Source: JAAYDY01 sp964500225
GTDB lineage: Bacteria > Planctomycetota > Phycisphaerae > FEN-1346 > JAACEH01
Length of the DNA: 64,000 nucleotides
Direction: 5' to 3'
Assembly (NCBI GenBank): GCA_964500225.1
Contig: CAZCOA010000009.1
Span: 12,843 to 76,842 of the forward strand
Under the pieces are notes generated by a model. The model was not told where the DNA came from, made no database searches, and saw only the letters and a list, made by a program, of their open reading frames with translations. The position numbers were made by a program, and so were the translations under genes. Below, piece by piece: positions 35,666 through 43,800 of the stretch (position 1 is the first letter of the stretch; the number at the start of each line of letters is the position of its first letter).

Positions 35666-37051
35666 ATGAGTCGAATCGTCGTGGGACTGTCTCTCGTGGT
35701 CTCCGTGGCGGTCTGCCCCGCCATGGGCGGCGACGTCGTGGGGTGGCGCACCAACTGGACCGGTAAGTATCCCGATGCCGATCCGCCGCTGGTATGGTCC
35801 GACACCCAGGGCGTCGTCTGGAAGACCCCGTTGCCAGGCCCGGGCAACAGTACCCCCGTCCTTGTCGGCGACAAGATCATCGTTTGCAGCGAACCCTCCT
35901 CTGTCGTTTGCCTGAACCTGGCCGACGGAAAAATCCTTTGGGAGAAGGCCAACCCGCTGATGGAGGCTTTCAGTCCCGAAGAACAGACCAAAGCCAAGGC
36001 CGACATGGATCGCATCGGCGTGCCTGCTGTGCGAGAGGCGGTCAAGACGCTGGAACGCGAACTCAACCAGGTTCGGCGCGACATGCGGCAGAATCGCGAC
36101 GACGAGACCCTCAAGGCCAAAGATCGTGACATTCAGCAGAAGATCGCCGCCGAGAAGAAGAAGCTCGAGCCGGTAGCCCGGTACATGGATCCGCCGACAC
36201 ACGGCGTCAACGGCTACACGTCCGCGACGCCCGTCAGCGATGGCAAGCACGTCTGGATGGTTTTCGGTACCGGCGTCGTGGCCTGTTATGATCTGGACGG
36301 CCACCGCAAGTGGATTACATTCGTCGAGCAGCCGAAGGAACCCAACGGCTGGGGCTTCTGCGCCTCGCCAGTTCTGGCCGGCGACAAACTGCTGGTAATC
36401 ATCGACTCGCTCGTTGCCCTCGAGGCGGCCACCGGCAAGCTCGTTTACCGTGTGCCGGCGAAGGCCCGCTGGGGCACGCCCACGCTCGCCACCGTCGGCG
36501 GCACGGAGATTCTCGTGACGGCCGGCGGCGAGTTTTTCCGCGTCAGCGACGGCAAGAAGTTGCTGGACCGCACCGTTGCCCTGGAGTACAACCAGCCCGT
36601 AATCGAGGCCGGCGTGGTTTACTTCATCCAGAACGGCGGCAAGGCCTACAAACTGCCTGAGCAGCTCTCCGGCGATAGGCTCGACGCCTCGCCGCTGTGG
36701 ACCACCGAACCCAAGAAGGACCGCTATTATGCCTCACCCGTGGTTCACGACGGACTCATCTACGATGTCACCCAGGCGAGCGTCTTCAGCGCTATCGACG
36801 CCGCCACGGGAAAAGTCGTGTACGAGCAGAACCTCAACCTTGGCCGGGAACAGGCCTATCCCAGCGTTGTCCTGGCCGGCACGTATCTGTTCGTCAGCGG
36901 CTCCAGCGGTCAGACGGCCGTCATTGTTCCCGGCCGCGAGTTCAAGGAGGTTGCCCGCAACAAGCTCGAACCGTTCCGCTCGACGCCGGTTTTTCAGGGT
37001 ACGCGGATGTACGTGCGCGGGCTGAAGCACATGTACTGCATCGGGAAGTGA
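35666..37051 (+). CDS. secreted PQQ-like beta-propeller protein
   Basis: A 461-residue protein with a signal peptide (SRIVVGLSLVVSVAVCPAMGG). The mature part consists of repeated blades with the W/Y-xx-PL and LdxxDGKxLW-like pattern (VVCLNLADGKILWEK, VVACYDLDGHRKW), seen in PQQ-dependent dehydrogenases and BamB-type proteins. A helical charged insert (about residues 105-175, rich in Lys, Glu and Arg) interrupts the propeller. No PQQ ligands or haem motif are apparent, so enzymatic activity is doubtful. A scaffold or binding role in the periplasm is more likely. ATG 35645 is the alternative start. Confidence 0.78.
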   Translation: MSRIVVGLSLVVSVAVCPAMGGDVVGWRTNWTGKYPDADPPLVWSDTQGVVWKTPLPGPGNSTPVLVGDKIIVCSEPSSVVCLNLADGKILWEKANPLMEAFSPEEQTKAKADMDRIGVPAVREAVKTLERELNQVRRDMRQNRDDETLKAKDRDIQQKIAAEKKKLEPVARYMDPPTHGVNGYTSATPVSDGKHVWMVFGTGVVACYDLDGHRKWITFVEQPKEPNGWGFCASPVLAGDKLLVIIDSLVALEAATGKLVYRVPAKARWGTPTLATVGGTEILVTAGGEFFRVSDGKKLLDRTVALEYNQPVIEAGVVYFIQNGGKAYKLPEQLSGDRLDASPLWTTEPKKDRYYASPVVHDGLIYDVTQASVFSAIDAATGKVVYEQNLNLGREQAYPSVVLAGTYLFVSGSSGQTAVIVPGREFKEVARNKLEPFRSTPVFQGTRMYVRGLKHMYCIGK

Positions 37052-37059
37052 TTGTCGGC

Positions 37060-37224
37060 ATGGAAATGCTGATCGTCATCCTCGCCGTCGTCGCAGCCGC
37101 AGGCGCCATCGGCTATGCGATGTGGCGCCGACTGTCGGACCGCGGCGGCTGCTCTTGCGGCCGCGAGGCGCAGAGCCCCTGCCGCAGTTGCGCGAACCCG
37201 TGCGAGAAGGAGAAGCAACCATGA
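37060..37224 (+). CDS. FeoB-associated-type Cys-rich membrane peptide
   Basis: A 54-residue peptide starting eight bases after the beta-propeller stop. Residues 3-21 form one membrane helix (EMLIVILAVVAAAGAIGYAMW), followed by a short basic stretch and a Cys-rich tail with C31, C33, C41, C44 and C48. This matches the FeoB-associated Cys-rich membrane protein family in size, order and Cys pattern. No feoA or feoB is in the window. The last four bases overlap the next start (ATGA), linking it to the flavin reductase. A role in iron or electron handling is inference. Confidence 0.6.
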   Translation: MEMLIVILAVVAAAGAIGYAMWRRLSDRGGCSCGREAQSPCRSCANPCEKEKQP

Positions 37225-37772
37225 CCATCCACGAAGTCAACGACCGCCGGGCCATGGGCTATCTGGCCACCAAGCCGACCATGATCGTTACGACGCTGCA
37301 CGCCTCGGGCATTGTCAATGCGGGCGTCTTCGGGGCCTATACGAACCTCTCGGCCGAGCACGTCGGCATCGCGGTTCACAAGGAGAGCCACACCTACGCC
37401 AATATGCTCCGCACGCGGGAGTTTGTCGTCAACGTGCCGGGTGCCGATCTCGTCAAGACCATCGCCGTTCTGGCCGACGACATTCCGCCGGATCGCAGCG
37501 AACTGGATGAGGCCGGCCTGACCGCGCGGCCCGGACGCCAGGTGGCTGTGCCGTCGATCGCCGAATGCGTCGCCGCGGTGGAGTTCCGTTTCGAGCAGGA
37601 AGTGCCCGTTGCCGGCCACTCGTTCATGATCGGCCGCTGCGTCGGCGGCTGGATTCGCAAGGACTGCCTCGACGACGACGGCAAGATCAACATCTTCGCC
37701 GCCCGCATCTTCAAGGATTTCAAGTACCCCAAGCCTCTCTACGTCCTGCCCGGCGAGGTCATCGAAGGGTAA
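37221..37772 (+). CDS. flavin reductase-like FMN-binding protein
   Basis: A 183-residue split-barrel protein of the flavin reductase/FMN-binding family. ATG 37221 has AAGGAG ten bases upstream and overlaps the Cys-rich peptide gene. The FMN-contact segments are MIVTTLHASGIVNAGVFGAYTNLS and HTYANMLRTREFVVNV, followed by the terminal beta-strands GHSFMIGRCVGGW. The family reduces or binds FMN and transfers electrons to partners. Coupling to a small Cys-rich membrane peptide suggests a membrane electron-transfer pair. Confidence 0.83.
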   Translation: MTIHEVNDRRAMGYLATKPTMIVTTLHASGIVNAGVFGAYTNLSAEHVGIAVHKESHTYANMLRTREFVVNVPGADLVKTIAVLADDIPPDRSELDEAGLTARPGRQVAVPSIAECVAAVEFRFEQEVPVAGHSFMIGRCVGGWIRKDCLDDDGKINIFAARIFKDFKYPKPLYVLPGEVIEG

Positions 37773-37831
37773 TAGCGGGCGCAAACCGCCCGGTGACGGA
37801 CGCCGACGCGTCGATCTGGTTTCCGGTGGCA

Positions 37832-38974
37832 TCATCGTTTGAGCACCGCGCGGCGGATGCGATCCAGGGCCTCGCGGAGCAGGCTCCGCGGGCAACCGAA
37901 ATTTAGCCGCACATAACCCGGCGCGCCGAATGCCTTGCCGTCCATCAGCCCGACGCCGGCCTCCTCGAACAGTGCCGCCGGGTTGTCCGCACATAGCGAC
38001 CGCGCGTCGATCCACGCCAGGTACGTCGCCTCCACGTGCGTCATGGCCAGCGGCGGCGTCTCGGCGATGGTCCGCTCGACCAGGTCGCGGTTGCCGCGCA
38101 AGTACTCCACCAGCGCCAGTCGCCACGACTCGGCGTCGCGCCATGCGGCCAACGACGCTGCGTAGCCGAAGGGATTGCCGCCCGAGACCAGGCCGGCAAA
38201 CCCGTCGAGAAACCGCCGCCGCAAGCCCTCGTCGGCGATCACCGCCACGGCGCACCGCAGTCCAGGCACATTGAATGTCTTGCTGGCCGACAGGAGCGTG
38301 ATCGTTCGTGCCGCGGCATCGTCCGACAACGTGGCCGTCGGCACATGCCGCCGATCCGCGTCGAGCGTCAACTCGGCGTGCACTTCGTCGCTGCAAACGA
38401 CCAGGTCGTACTTGCGACAGAGATCCATCAGGCTGCGAAGCTCTTCGGCCGTGTAGAGCCGCCCGACAGGGTTGTGCGGATTGCACAGCAGCACGCCCCG
38501 CGTCCGCGGCGTGACGGCTCGGGCCATGGCGTTCAGGTCCATGGCCCACCGCCCGTTGTGCAGCGTCAGGGGCACGTCCAGCCGCTGGCGGCCCGAGCGA
38601 TTCGGCGCCGACAGAAACGGCGGATAGATCGGCGGCATGACCAGCACTTGGTCGCCCTCGCCGCCGGCCGCGCGGCACGCCAGATGGAGCCCCGTCCCTA
38701 GGTCCGGAAGCCACACCAAGTGCTCGACTTGGACGGTCCACCCGTAGCGGTCGCGCAGCCGCTTGAGCAGGCACGCGATCAGTTCGTCCGGCACATGAGT
38801 GTAGCCGAACACGCCGTGATTCACCACACGGTGAAGTGCAGCGAGAATCTCCGGCGCGCAGCGAAAATCCATATCCGCGACCCACATGGGGATGACGTCG
38901 CGGCCCTTGTATCGGTCCCACTTGACGCTGTTGCTGTGGCGACGATCTATGACAGTGTCGAAGTCGTAACTCAT
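37832..38974 (-). CDS. PatB/MalY-like PLP-dependent C-S lyase
   Basis: A 380-residue fold-type I PLP enzyme. ATG 38974 is preceded by CAGGAGCCTGTC; the open frame extends upstream without homology. YDFDTVIDRRHSNSVKWDRY and MWVADMDFRCAP are the signature start of MalY/PatB cystathionine beta-lyases. CNPHNPVGR and SDEVHAEL contact PLP, and the Schiff-base lysine is in SASKTFNVPGL. The enzyme cleaves C-S bonds of cystathionine or cysteine conjugates to thiol, pyruvate and ammonia. A promoter candidate lies at 39028-39056. Confidence 0.92.
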   Translation of the reverse strand: MSYDFDTVIDRRHSNSVKWDRYKGRDVIPMWVADMDFRCAPEILAALHRVVNHGVFGYTHVPDELIACLLKRLRDRYGWTVQVEHLVWLPDLGTGLHLACRAAGGEGDQVLVMPPIYPPFLSAPNRSGRQRLDVPLTLHNGRWAMDLNAMARAVTPRTRGVLLCNPHNPVGRLYTAEELRSLMDLCRKYDLVVCSDEVHAELTLDADRRHVPTATLSDDAAARTITLLSASKTFNVPGLRCAVAVIADEGLRRRFLDGFAGLVSGGNPFGYAASLAAWRDAESWRLALVEYLRGNRDLVERTIAETPPLAMTHVEATYLAWIDARSLCADNPAALFEEAGVGLMDGKAFGAPGYVRLNFGCPRSLLREALDRIRRAVLKR

Positions 38975-39027
38975 GACAGGCTCCTGACGCATCGGCTTCC
39001 GCCGCAACGGCGGCGATCCGTGACGGG

Positions 39028-39056
39028 AGTCTAGCCCAGGGCAGGGCGGTTGTCCA
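39028..39056 (-). promoter_or_regulatory. putative promoter for the C-S lyase gene
   Basis: On the minus strand TGGACA (39056-39051) and TAGACT (39033-39028) are spaced by 17 bases, with five and four matches to the consensus. The inferred transcript start leaves a leader of about 45 bases. Confidence 0.4.
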
Positions 39057-39086
39057 CTGAGCAGTCGGCGGCGGCCTCCGATTCGG

Positions 39087-39115
39087 TTGCCCCGGCGCGC
39101 CGGTCCTGATAGGAT
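39087..39115 (+). promoter_or_regulatory. putative promoter for the Coq7-like gene
   Basis: TTGCCC (39087-39092) and TAGGAT (39110-39115) are spaced by 17 bases, each matching four of six consensus positions. With the candidate at 39028-39056 it would form a divergent promoter pair in the 191-base gap between the C-S lyase and the Coq7-like gene. Confidence 0.35.
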
Positions 39116-39165
39116 GGCGTGTGAAACGCACGCGATGCCGCGGCGACGTGCTGCAAGGACCGACC

Positions 39166-39732
39166 ATGAGCGACGACACCTCCCATGGCATGGAGCAGAC
39201 GCTCCGCCGCGAACTCCGCACCAGCGACATTCGTCTGCGCGCCGCCGGGGTCGCGCCCGCCCGACTCCGCACCGTGCGGCGAACGCTGCGAGCCACAAAC
39301 CGCCTCGAAACCATGGCCGTCCAGGTCTATCGCGCCCAGTGGTCGCCCGCGCCGACCGAACTGAACCGGCAACTCATCGCCGCCATGGACAACGAGCTGA
39401 CGCACCAGGCCGACAGTCTATCGCGGCTGATGGAGTACGGCGGCCGGCCGATGCTGATGAGGGGGCCGTTCTACGTCGTCGGCTGGGTGCTCGGGCGGGT
39501 CTCGCGATGGCTCGGGCTGGGGGCGATGTTGCGGCTCGGAGCGTGGGTCGAGGCCAAGGCCGTCGACCATTACGCGCACCTGACGGCGGCCGTGGACTGG
39601 GATCCCGCTACGTACAATCTGCTCGTGGGGATGTGGAACGACGAGAAATGCCACCTTCGCCGCTGGACGTATCTGCTGGAGCACCCGGAGGAAGCCCTGG
39701 CACCGCCCCGCGAGTCGCCGGCGTCACAATAG
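39166..39732 (+). CDS. Coq7/ferritin-like di-iron protein
   Basis: A 188-residue helical protein. ATG 39166 follows AAGGA by about seven bases. The four-helix pattern contains LETMAVQVYRAQ (Glu of helix 1), AAMDNELTHQADSL (E-x2-H), VEAKAVDHYAHL (Glu and His) and MWNDEKCHLRRW (E-x2-H), matching the E...ExxH...E...ExxH ligands of the Coq7/ferritin-like di-iron family. Coq7 hydroxylates demethoxyubiquinone, but no other ubiquinone gene is nearby and this lineage may not make ubiquinone, so the substrate is uncertain. A short hydrophobic segment near residues 100-118 could associate with the membrane. Confidence 0.7.
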   Translation: MSDDTSHGMEQTLRRELRTSDIRLRAAGVAPARLRTVRRTLRATNRLETMAVQVYRAQWSPAPTELNRQLIAAMDNELTHQADSLSRLMEYGGRPMLMRGPFYVVGWVLGRVSRWLGLGAMLRLGAWVEAKAVDHYAHLTAAVDWDPATYNLLVGMWNDEKCHLRRWTYLLEHPEEALAPPRESPASQ

Positions 39733-39748
39733 CGTGGACTGGCCGGGG

Positions 39749-39778
39749 AAAATCATGGCCACGCAAAGCGTGGCCATG
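39749..39778 (-). terminator. terminator hairpin between convergent genes
   Basis: CATGGCCACGC and GCGTGGCCATG form a perfect 11-base-pair stem around an AAA/TTT loop (39754-39778). On the minus strand it is followed by ATTTTCC, so it best serves the isomerase gene ending at 39819. An outer ACTGG/CCAGT pair can extend the stem, which may let it stop the rightward gene as well. Confidence 0.65.
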
Positions 39779-39818
39779 CCACCAGTCACAGCGCCATCGT
39801 GGGCTGTCAACGCCCGGC

Positions 39819-40676
39819 TCACTTGATCCGCCGTTCGATAGTCTTCAGATACTTGAGGTCCTCGGGCAGTTTCTCGTCGGTTTTCTGGGCGGTGTTGAAG
39901 TCCTCGAAGCTGAGCCACCCATCGTAACCGACGGCCTTCAGCGAGCGCAGCAGGTCCTCGAAGTCCACGCAACCGTTCTTCATCGCGGCGAAGGTGGGTT
40001 TCCACACCACCGCCCCGTCGCGCGTTGCGCCGGTGACCTCCCACCGCGAGTTCTTCACGTGCACATGGGCCAAGTACCCCCCGAGCATCTCCAGCCCCAT
40101 CTGGTACTGCTCGTACCCTTCGTACACCATGTTGCCCGGATCGTAGATGATGCCGACCTCCCTGGGCGAGAAGTTGCTGCAGAACTGGGCGGCCGCGGCG
40201 GCGCTGGCCGTGATGATCCCCATGTGAATCTCGATGACCGGCTTGACCTCGAACCGCCGGGCGTAGGCCACGACCTTGGCGTAGTCCTTGACGGCCTTGG
40301 CGTAGAGCTTCTTCCAGCCGACGGACTTGTCGTACCGCGGCACGCCGATCCGCACCAGCGGCGCGCCCAGCGCCGCCGCGGCCTCGATGGCCGGTTTGTA
40401 CTTGTCGGGTTCCCAGCAACCGGCATACGCCGCCAGCGACGGCATTTTCAGTCCGGCCGCGCGGCACAGCCGGCGAATCTCCGGCACTTCCTGCTCCCAT
40501 GTCCGCGGGTCGATTGTCGCCAGGTTGGCGCCCCAGAACCCCGCGCGCGGCGTCCCTTGCTCCGGGCGGTTGTAGAACCGCCATTCCACCCCGTCGTAGC
40601 CCCATTTCCTCAGCCGCTGAACCACTTCCTGCGGCGTATATTCCGGCATGCAGACAGTGAAGATCGAGTACTTCAC
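39819..40676 (-). CDS. xylose-isomerase-like TIM-barrel sugar isomerase/epimerase
   Basis: A 285-residue protein of the AP-endonuclease-2/sugar phosphate isomerase superfamily. GTG 40676 follows AAGGAGAACGCC. The barrel strands carry the usual metal-site pattern: GYDGVEWRF (Glu), VKPVIEIHMG (Glu), IIYDPGNMVYEG (Asp), LAHVHVKNSRW (His) and WLSFEDFN (Glu). Members isomerise sugars or oxo-acids, often in concert with Gfo/Idh/MocA enzymes; specificity is not readable. It is transcribed from a clear promoter at 40777-40805 and ends at the hairpin 39749-39778, so it is probably monocistronic. Confidence 0.85.
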   Translation of the reverse strand: MKYSIFTVCMPEYTPQEVVQRLRKWGYDGVEWRFYNRPEQGTPRAGFWGANLATIDPRTWEQEVPEIRRLCRAAGLKMPSLAAYAGCWEPDKYKPAIEAAAALGAPLVRIGVPRYDKSVGWKKLYAKAVKDYAKVVAYARRFEVKPVIEIHMGIITASAAAAAQFCSNFSPREVGIIYDPGNMVYEGYEQYQMGLEMLGGYLAHVHVKNSRWEVTGATRDGAVVWKPTFAAMKNGCVDFEDLLRSLKAVGYDGWLSFEDFNTAQKTDEKLPEDLKYLKTIERRIK

Positions 40677-40776
40677 GGCGTTCTCCTTTTGGATCCGGCC
40701 GCCACGGACAATCCGTGCGGCGCCCCTTGTCCAACGTCTCGGCGGGCCCCCGACGGCGGCCGACCGGGTGCATTGG

Positions 40777-40805
40777 ATTTTAGTTGCATGTTTTCCCAGG
40801 GTCAA
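40777..40805 (-). promoter_or_regulatory. promoter for the TIM-barrel isomerase gene
   Basis: On the minus strand TTGACC (40805-40800) and TAAAAT (40782-40777) are spaced by 17 bases, each box a five-of-six match. The predicted start gives a leader of about 95 bases. Both boxes are identical to those at 10468-10496. Confidence 0.7.
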
Positions 40806-40856
40806 TCAAACTGTTCTGCGGTCGTTGTCCGGCGACCGCACTATCACTCGGACTTC

Positions 40857-41549
40857 GTGCGGTACACCTTCGGGAGGTTATTCCGTTTCTATCGAATCTG
40901 GCTTCTGGGGGGGGGCCGCGCGGCGGGGGCGGGACTGGCCGGCTGCACGTCGGACCCGTTTGCACGACTGGCCATCGGTCATACTCAGCGACACGCCGTT
41001 GCCCAGGTACTAGGTCCCCAGGCGGTCGAGACGCCCGACGGCTACACCCTCGAAACCCAAGCCTCCTGGCCCACGGTCATCAGGGTCATCCACGCCTCCG
41101 TGCCGCAAGGCGGGACCGTCCAATCGAAGACGGCCCTGACTGCCAGCGTCGTTCACATGATCGCCGTCCAGACGCTCAACATCGAGATGGTTTACGAGGG
41201 GCCGTTGCCCGACGATCTGGCCGACGCCCTGCGTGTGCGCGAAGCCGAACAGGACAACGAGCTGGTCGCTCGACTGATCGATTTCGCCCGCGACCGGATG
41301 CGCCTGGGCATGACCGAGAAATGGAAGGACGCCGACCTGCTCCGCAACGATCCGTACCGAAGCCGGTTTGTCGGCGTCATCAACTTTGCGTGGAACGATC
41401 TTCGGGGCCGGGGCGCCTTGCGCACCGCGGATCTGACCGTGGACGTGCGCGGGGCGTCGAGCACCTTCAGCCTTCGTCCGCTCGAGGGCGGCGTCTGCCG
41501 CATCGAGGCCAGGAGCACTGTCGCGCTTGGCCCTCTGCCGGTTCTCTAG
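40857..41549 (+). CDS. putative lipoprotein with a nine-G run in its signal region
   Basis: A protein of about 230 residues if GTG 40857 is the start; an ATG at 40788 would lengthen it by 23 residues. Residues near the N-terminus (RLFRFYRIWLL) lead into a Gly/Ala stretch and a lipobox, LAGC, which suggests a lipid-anchored surface or periplasmic protein. The Gly codons are part of a run of nine G at 40907-40915. The body has no recognisable motif: two predicted beta-rich parts around a charged helical stretch (DLADALRVREAEQDNELV). The ribosome site is unclear. The function is unknown. Confidence 0.5.
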   Translation: MRYTFGRLFRFYRIWLLGGGRAAGAGLAGCTSDPFARLAIGHTQRHAVAQVLGPQAVETPDGYTLETQASWPTVIRVIHASVPQGGTVQSKTALTASVVHMIAVQTLNIEMVYEGPLPDDLADALRVREAEQDNELVARLIDFARDRMRLGMTEKWKDADLLRNDPYRSRFVGVINFAWNDLRGRGALRTADLTVDVRGASSTFSLRPLEGGVCRIEARSTVALGPLPVL

Positions 41550-41592
41550 CCGCCTGACGCCGGGACGACCGTCGGCTCACGCCGATCCGCCA

Positions 41593-41925
41593 TCACGGGT
41601 TCTGCTTCTGCGGCGTCAGGTCCACCAGGTCCACGAATTCCAGGGCCACGGCCGCCCAGTCGCCCATCTGTTCGACGCGGCGAACGCTGGCGGTTCGCTG
41701 AACCGTGCGGCTCCTGGGGGCATCCGGCATCTGGAGCTCGATCTGGACCTGGACCTGCGTGCCGAGTTTCAGTTCTCTGGCCAGCGGACCGAGAATCTTC
41801 ACGCCGCCGGCGCTGATGTCGGCCGTCTTGCCCTTGACCAGCAGACGCCGCCGTTTGTCGGTTATCTTCGCCGGACAAGACAGCGGCACACGCTCGTAAC
41901 GTCGTTTCTCGCGGTAGTCCTGCAT
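41593..41925 (-). CDS. PilZ-domain protein
   Basis: A 110-residue single-domain protein. The c-di-GMP-binding residues are present: R8-x3-R12 in RRYER and D36-x-S38-x2-G41 in DISAGG. Length and strand order fit a stand-alone PilZ receptor. It sits downstream of cstA on the same strand, 113 bases away, and may be co-transcribed. It would bind c-di-GMP in the cytoplasm and act on a partner that cannot be inferred; the glycan locus is a possible but distant target. Confidence 0.85.
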   Translation of the reverse strand: MQDYREKRRYERVPLSCPAKITDKRRRLLVKGKTADISAGGVKILGPLARELKLGTQVQVQIELQMPDAPRSRTVQRTASVRRVEQMGDWAAVALEFVDLVDLTPQKQNP

Positions 41926-42038
41926 GGCCTCTCCAGACTCCCCGGACAGCGGCCCACAGGAGCATTATCGCCCACGGATGCGCATGTCCTTGAACGAAAT
42001 CGGCTTGGCCGGGGCTGCCGCCGGGACGGGCCAGGACT

Positions 42039-43775
42039 CTATGGGGCCGCCGCCTCGGGCTCGGGCGCCTCGCCCCATCGGCGCACGAGCGACACGGCCA
42101 CCTCGATCACCATCCAGACGGCCAGCACCAGGACCACCGCATTGAGCGACGCCAGGAGCCAGTCCGATTGGTGCACAAACGTCAGCTCGTTCAGCACCAT
42201 CGCCCAGACGGTCATCACGAGCATGAACAGGCACGGCAGACCGGATACGAGGAACTTCATGCCGCCTTTTCTGCGCAGATACACCGTTACGACCAGCAGG
42301 GCCAGGGCCGCCAGGAGCTGGTTGAGCGAGCCGAACAGCGGCCACAGCTTCTTGGCGCCCGCGCCGCCGGCGCCGTTGGCAAACGCCAGCACGCCGGCCG
42401 TCGCCACGGCGATGCCCGTGGCCACCCAGCGATTGGCCAGCACGGGCGCCCGGGCCCGACCGGCCAGCTCGCCAATGACGTACCTCTGAAGTCGCGTGGC
42501 CGTGTCGAGCGTCGTGCCGGCAAAGCTCGCCACAAAGACGCCCATGACGATCAAGGCAAAGTGGTGCGGGATGCCGAGGTGCTGGATCATGTTCGCCGAG
42601 CCTTCCACGAAGGCTGCCAACTGAATATCCAGGGGGCTGTCGCCCGTCCACTGGCCGTAGTAGTGGAGCCATGCGGCCCGGCCCGTCACAATGGTGTCGC
42701 CCGACGGGGCCGCCAGGCCGACGCCCGCCGACACCGCGATGATGACCAGCACCGCCAGGGCCCCCTCCATGAGCAACGACCCGTAGCCCGCCGGCTGGGC
42801 GTCCAGCTCGCTGCGAAGCTGCTTGCTCGATGTGCCGGAAGCCACCAGGCTGTGGAACCCGGAGATTGCGCCGCAGGCGATAATCACGAACAGCAGCGGC
42901 CAGATCGGCGGCGCACCGGTCGGGTGCGGCTGAAAGGCCGGCGCCGCTATCGTCAGGTCGGCCGTCAGTCCCGATACCACCACTGCCACGATCATCAGCG
43001 CCATGGCCACGAACAGCTGCCAGGCGTTGATGTAGTCGCGCGGTTGCAGGAGCATCGTCACCGGCAGTGTTGAGGCCACGTAGGCGTAGATCAGCAGAAT
43101 GACGGTCCAGACTCCCGTGGCCGGTACGCCCGCAATGGCCGGCATCTGCATCGGCAGGTAGTGCCCCATGCCCACGGTCACGTACATCAGCGTCACGGCT
43201 GCAATGCTCACGGCGGCAACGTTCCAGTGGCGTTTGGCGATGGCCCAGCCGGTGGCCATGGCGATGGGAATCTCGCACCAGATCGGGAACACCGAGGCCG
43301 GGTATATCTTGAACAGCAAGGCGATGACCAGTCCGAAAATCGCGATGACGATGAGCAGTTCGAGGAAGACCACGCCGAACAGCAGCACCTGAACGCGCGG
43401 ATGGATATACCGGGCAGCCACCTCGGCGACGCTCTTGCCCTCGTTGCGGAGTGAGACGACCATGGCCCCGAAGTCGTGGACGGCGCCCATGAAGATGCTG
43501 CCGAAGAAAACCCACAGCACCGCGGGCAGCCAGCCCCAGATGATCGCGATGGCCGGTCCGACGATGGGGCCTGTGCCGGCAATCGAGGTGAAGTGGTGGC
43601 CGAAGACGACGATCGGCTTGGTCGGCACGTAGTCGATGTCGTCGCGAAGCTGCTCGCTCGGCACGGGGCACGCCCGGCGCAGCTTGAAAATCCGTCGTGC
43701 CAGGAACCGTCCGTAGGTGTAGTACGCTACCAGGTAGCCCGCGAACAGGGCCGCCATCAGCAAGATCGCCTGCAT
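42039..43775 (-). CDS. cstA: carbon starvation protein CstA family (peptide/pyruvate transporter)
   Basis: A 578-residue membrane protein with about 15 helices. The signature GRFLARRIFKL, VVFGHHFTSIAGTGPIVGPAIA and GAVHDFGAMVVSLRNEG are those of CstA, a transporter for peptides or pyruvate induced by carbon limitation. Escherichia coli CstA is about 700 residues; shorter forms like this one are common elsewhere. The start at 43775 comes 25 bases after the isomerase gene upstream, so the two probably form an operon from the promoter at 44900-44928. Confidence 0.92.
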   Translation of the reverse strand: MQAILLMAALFAGYLVAYYTYGRFLARRIFKLRRACPVPSEQLRDDIDYVPTKPIVVFGHHFTSIAGTGPIVGPAIAIIWGWLPAVLWVFFGSIFMGAVHDFGAMVVSLRNEGKSVAEVAARYIHPRVQVLLFGVVFLELLIVIAIFGLVIALLFKIYPASVFPIWCEIPIAMATGWAIAKRHWNVAAVSIAAVTLMYVTVGMGHYLPMQMPAIAGVPATGVWTVILLIYAYVASTLPVTMLLQPRDYINAWQLFVAMALMIVAVVVSGLTADLTIAAPAFQPHPTGAPPIWPLLFVIIACGAISGFHSLVASGTSSKQLRSELDAQPAGYGSLLMEGALAVLVIIAVSAGVGLAAPSGDTIVTGRAAWLHYYGQWTGDSPLDIQLAAFVEGSANMIQHLGIPHHFALIVMGVFVASFAGTTLDTATRLQRYVIGELAGRARAPVLANRWVATGIAVATAGVLAFANGAGGAGAKKLWPLFGSLNQLLAALALLVVTVYLRRKGGMKFLVSGLPCLFMLVMTVWAMVLNELTFVHQSDWLLASLNAVVLVLAVWMVIEVAVSLVRRWGEAPEPEAAAP

Positions 43776-43800
43776 TCAGCCGTCTCCTCGACTCTCCGCG

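Noticed and set aside
39087..41549. One long frame covering the Coq7-like gene, the isomerase and the lipoprotein
   Set aside because: Only the last part (from about 40857) has protein-like content; the rest overlaps two real genes in other frames.
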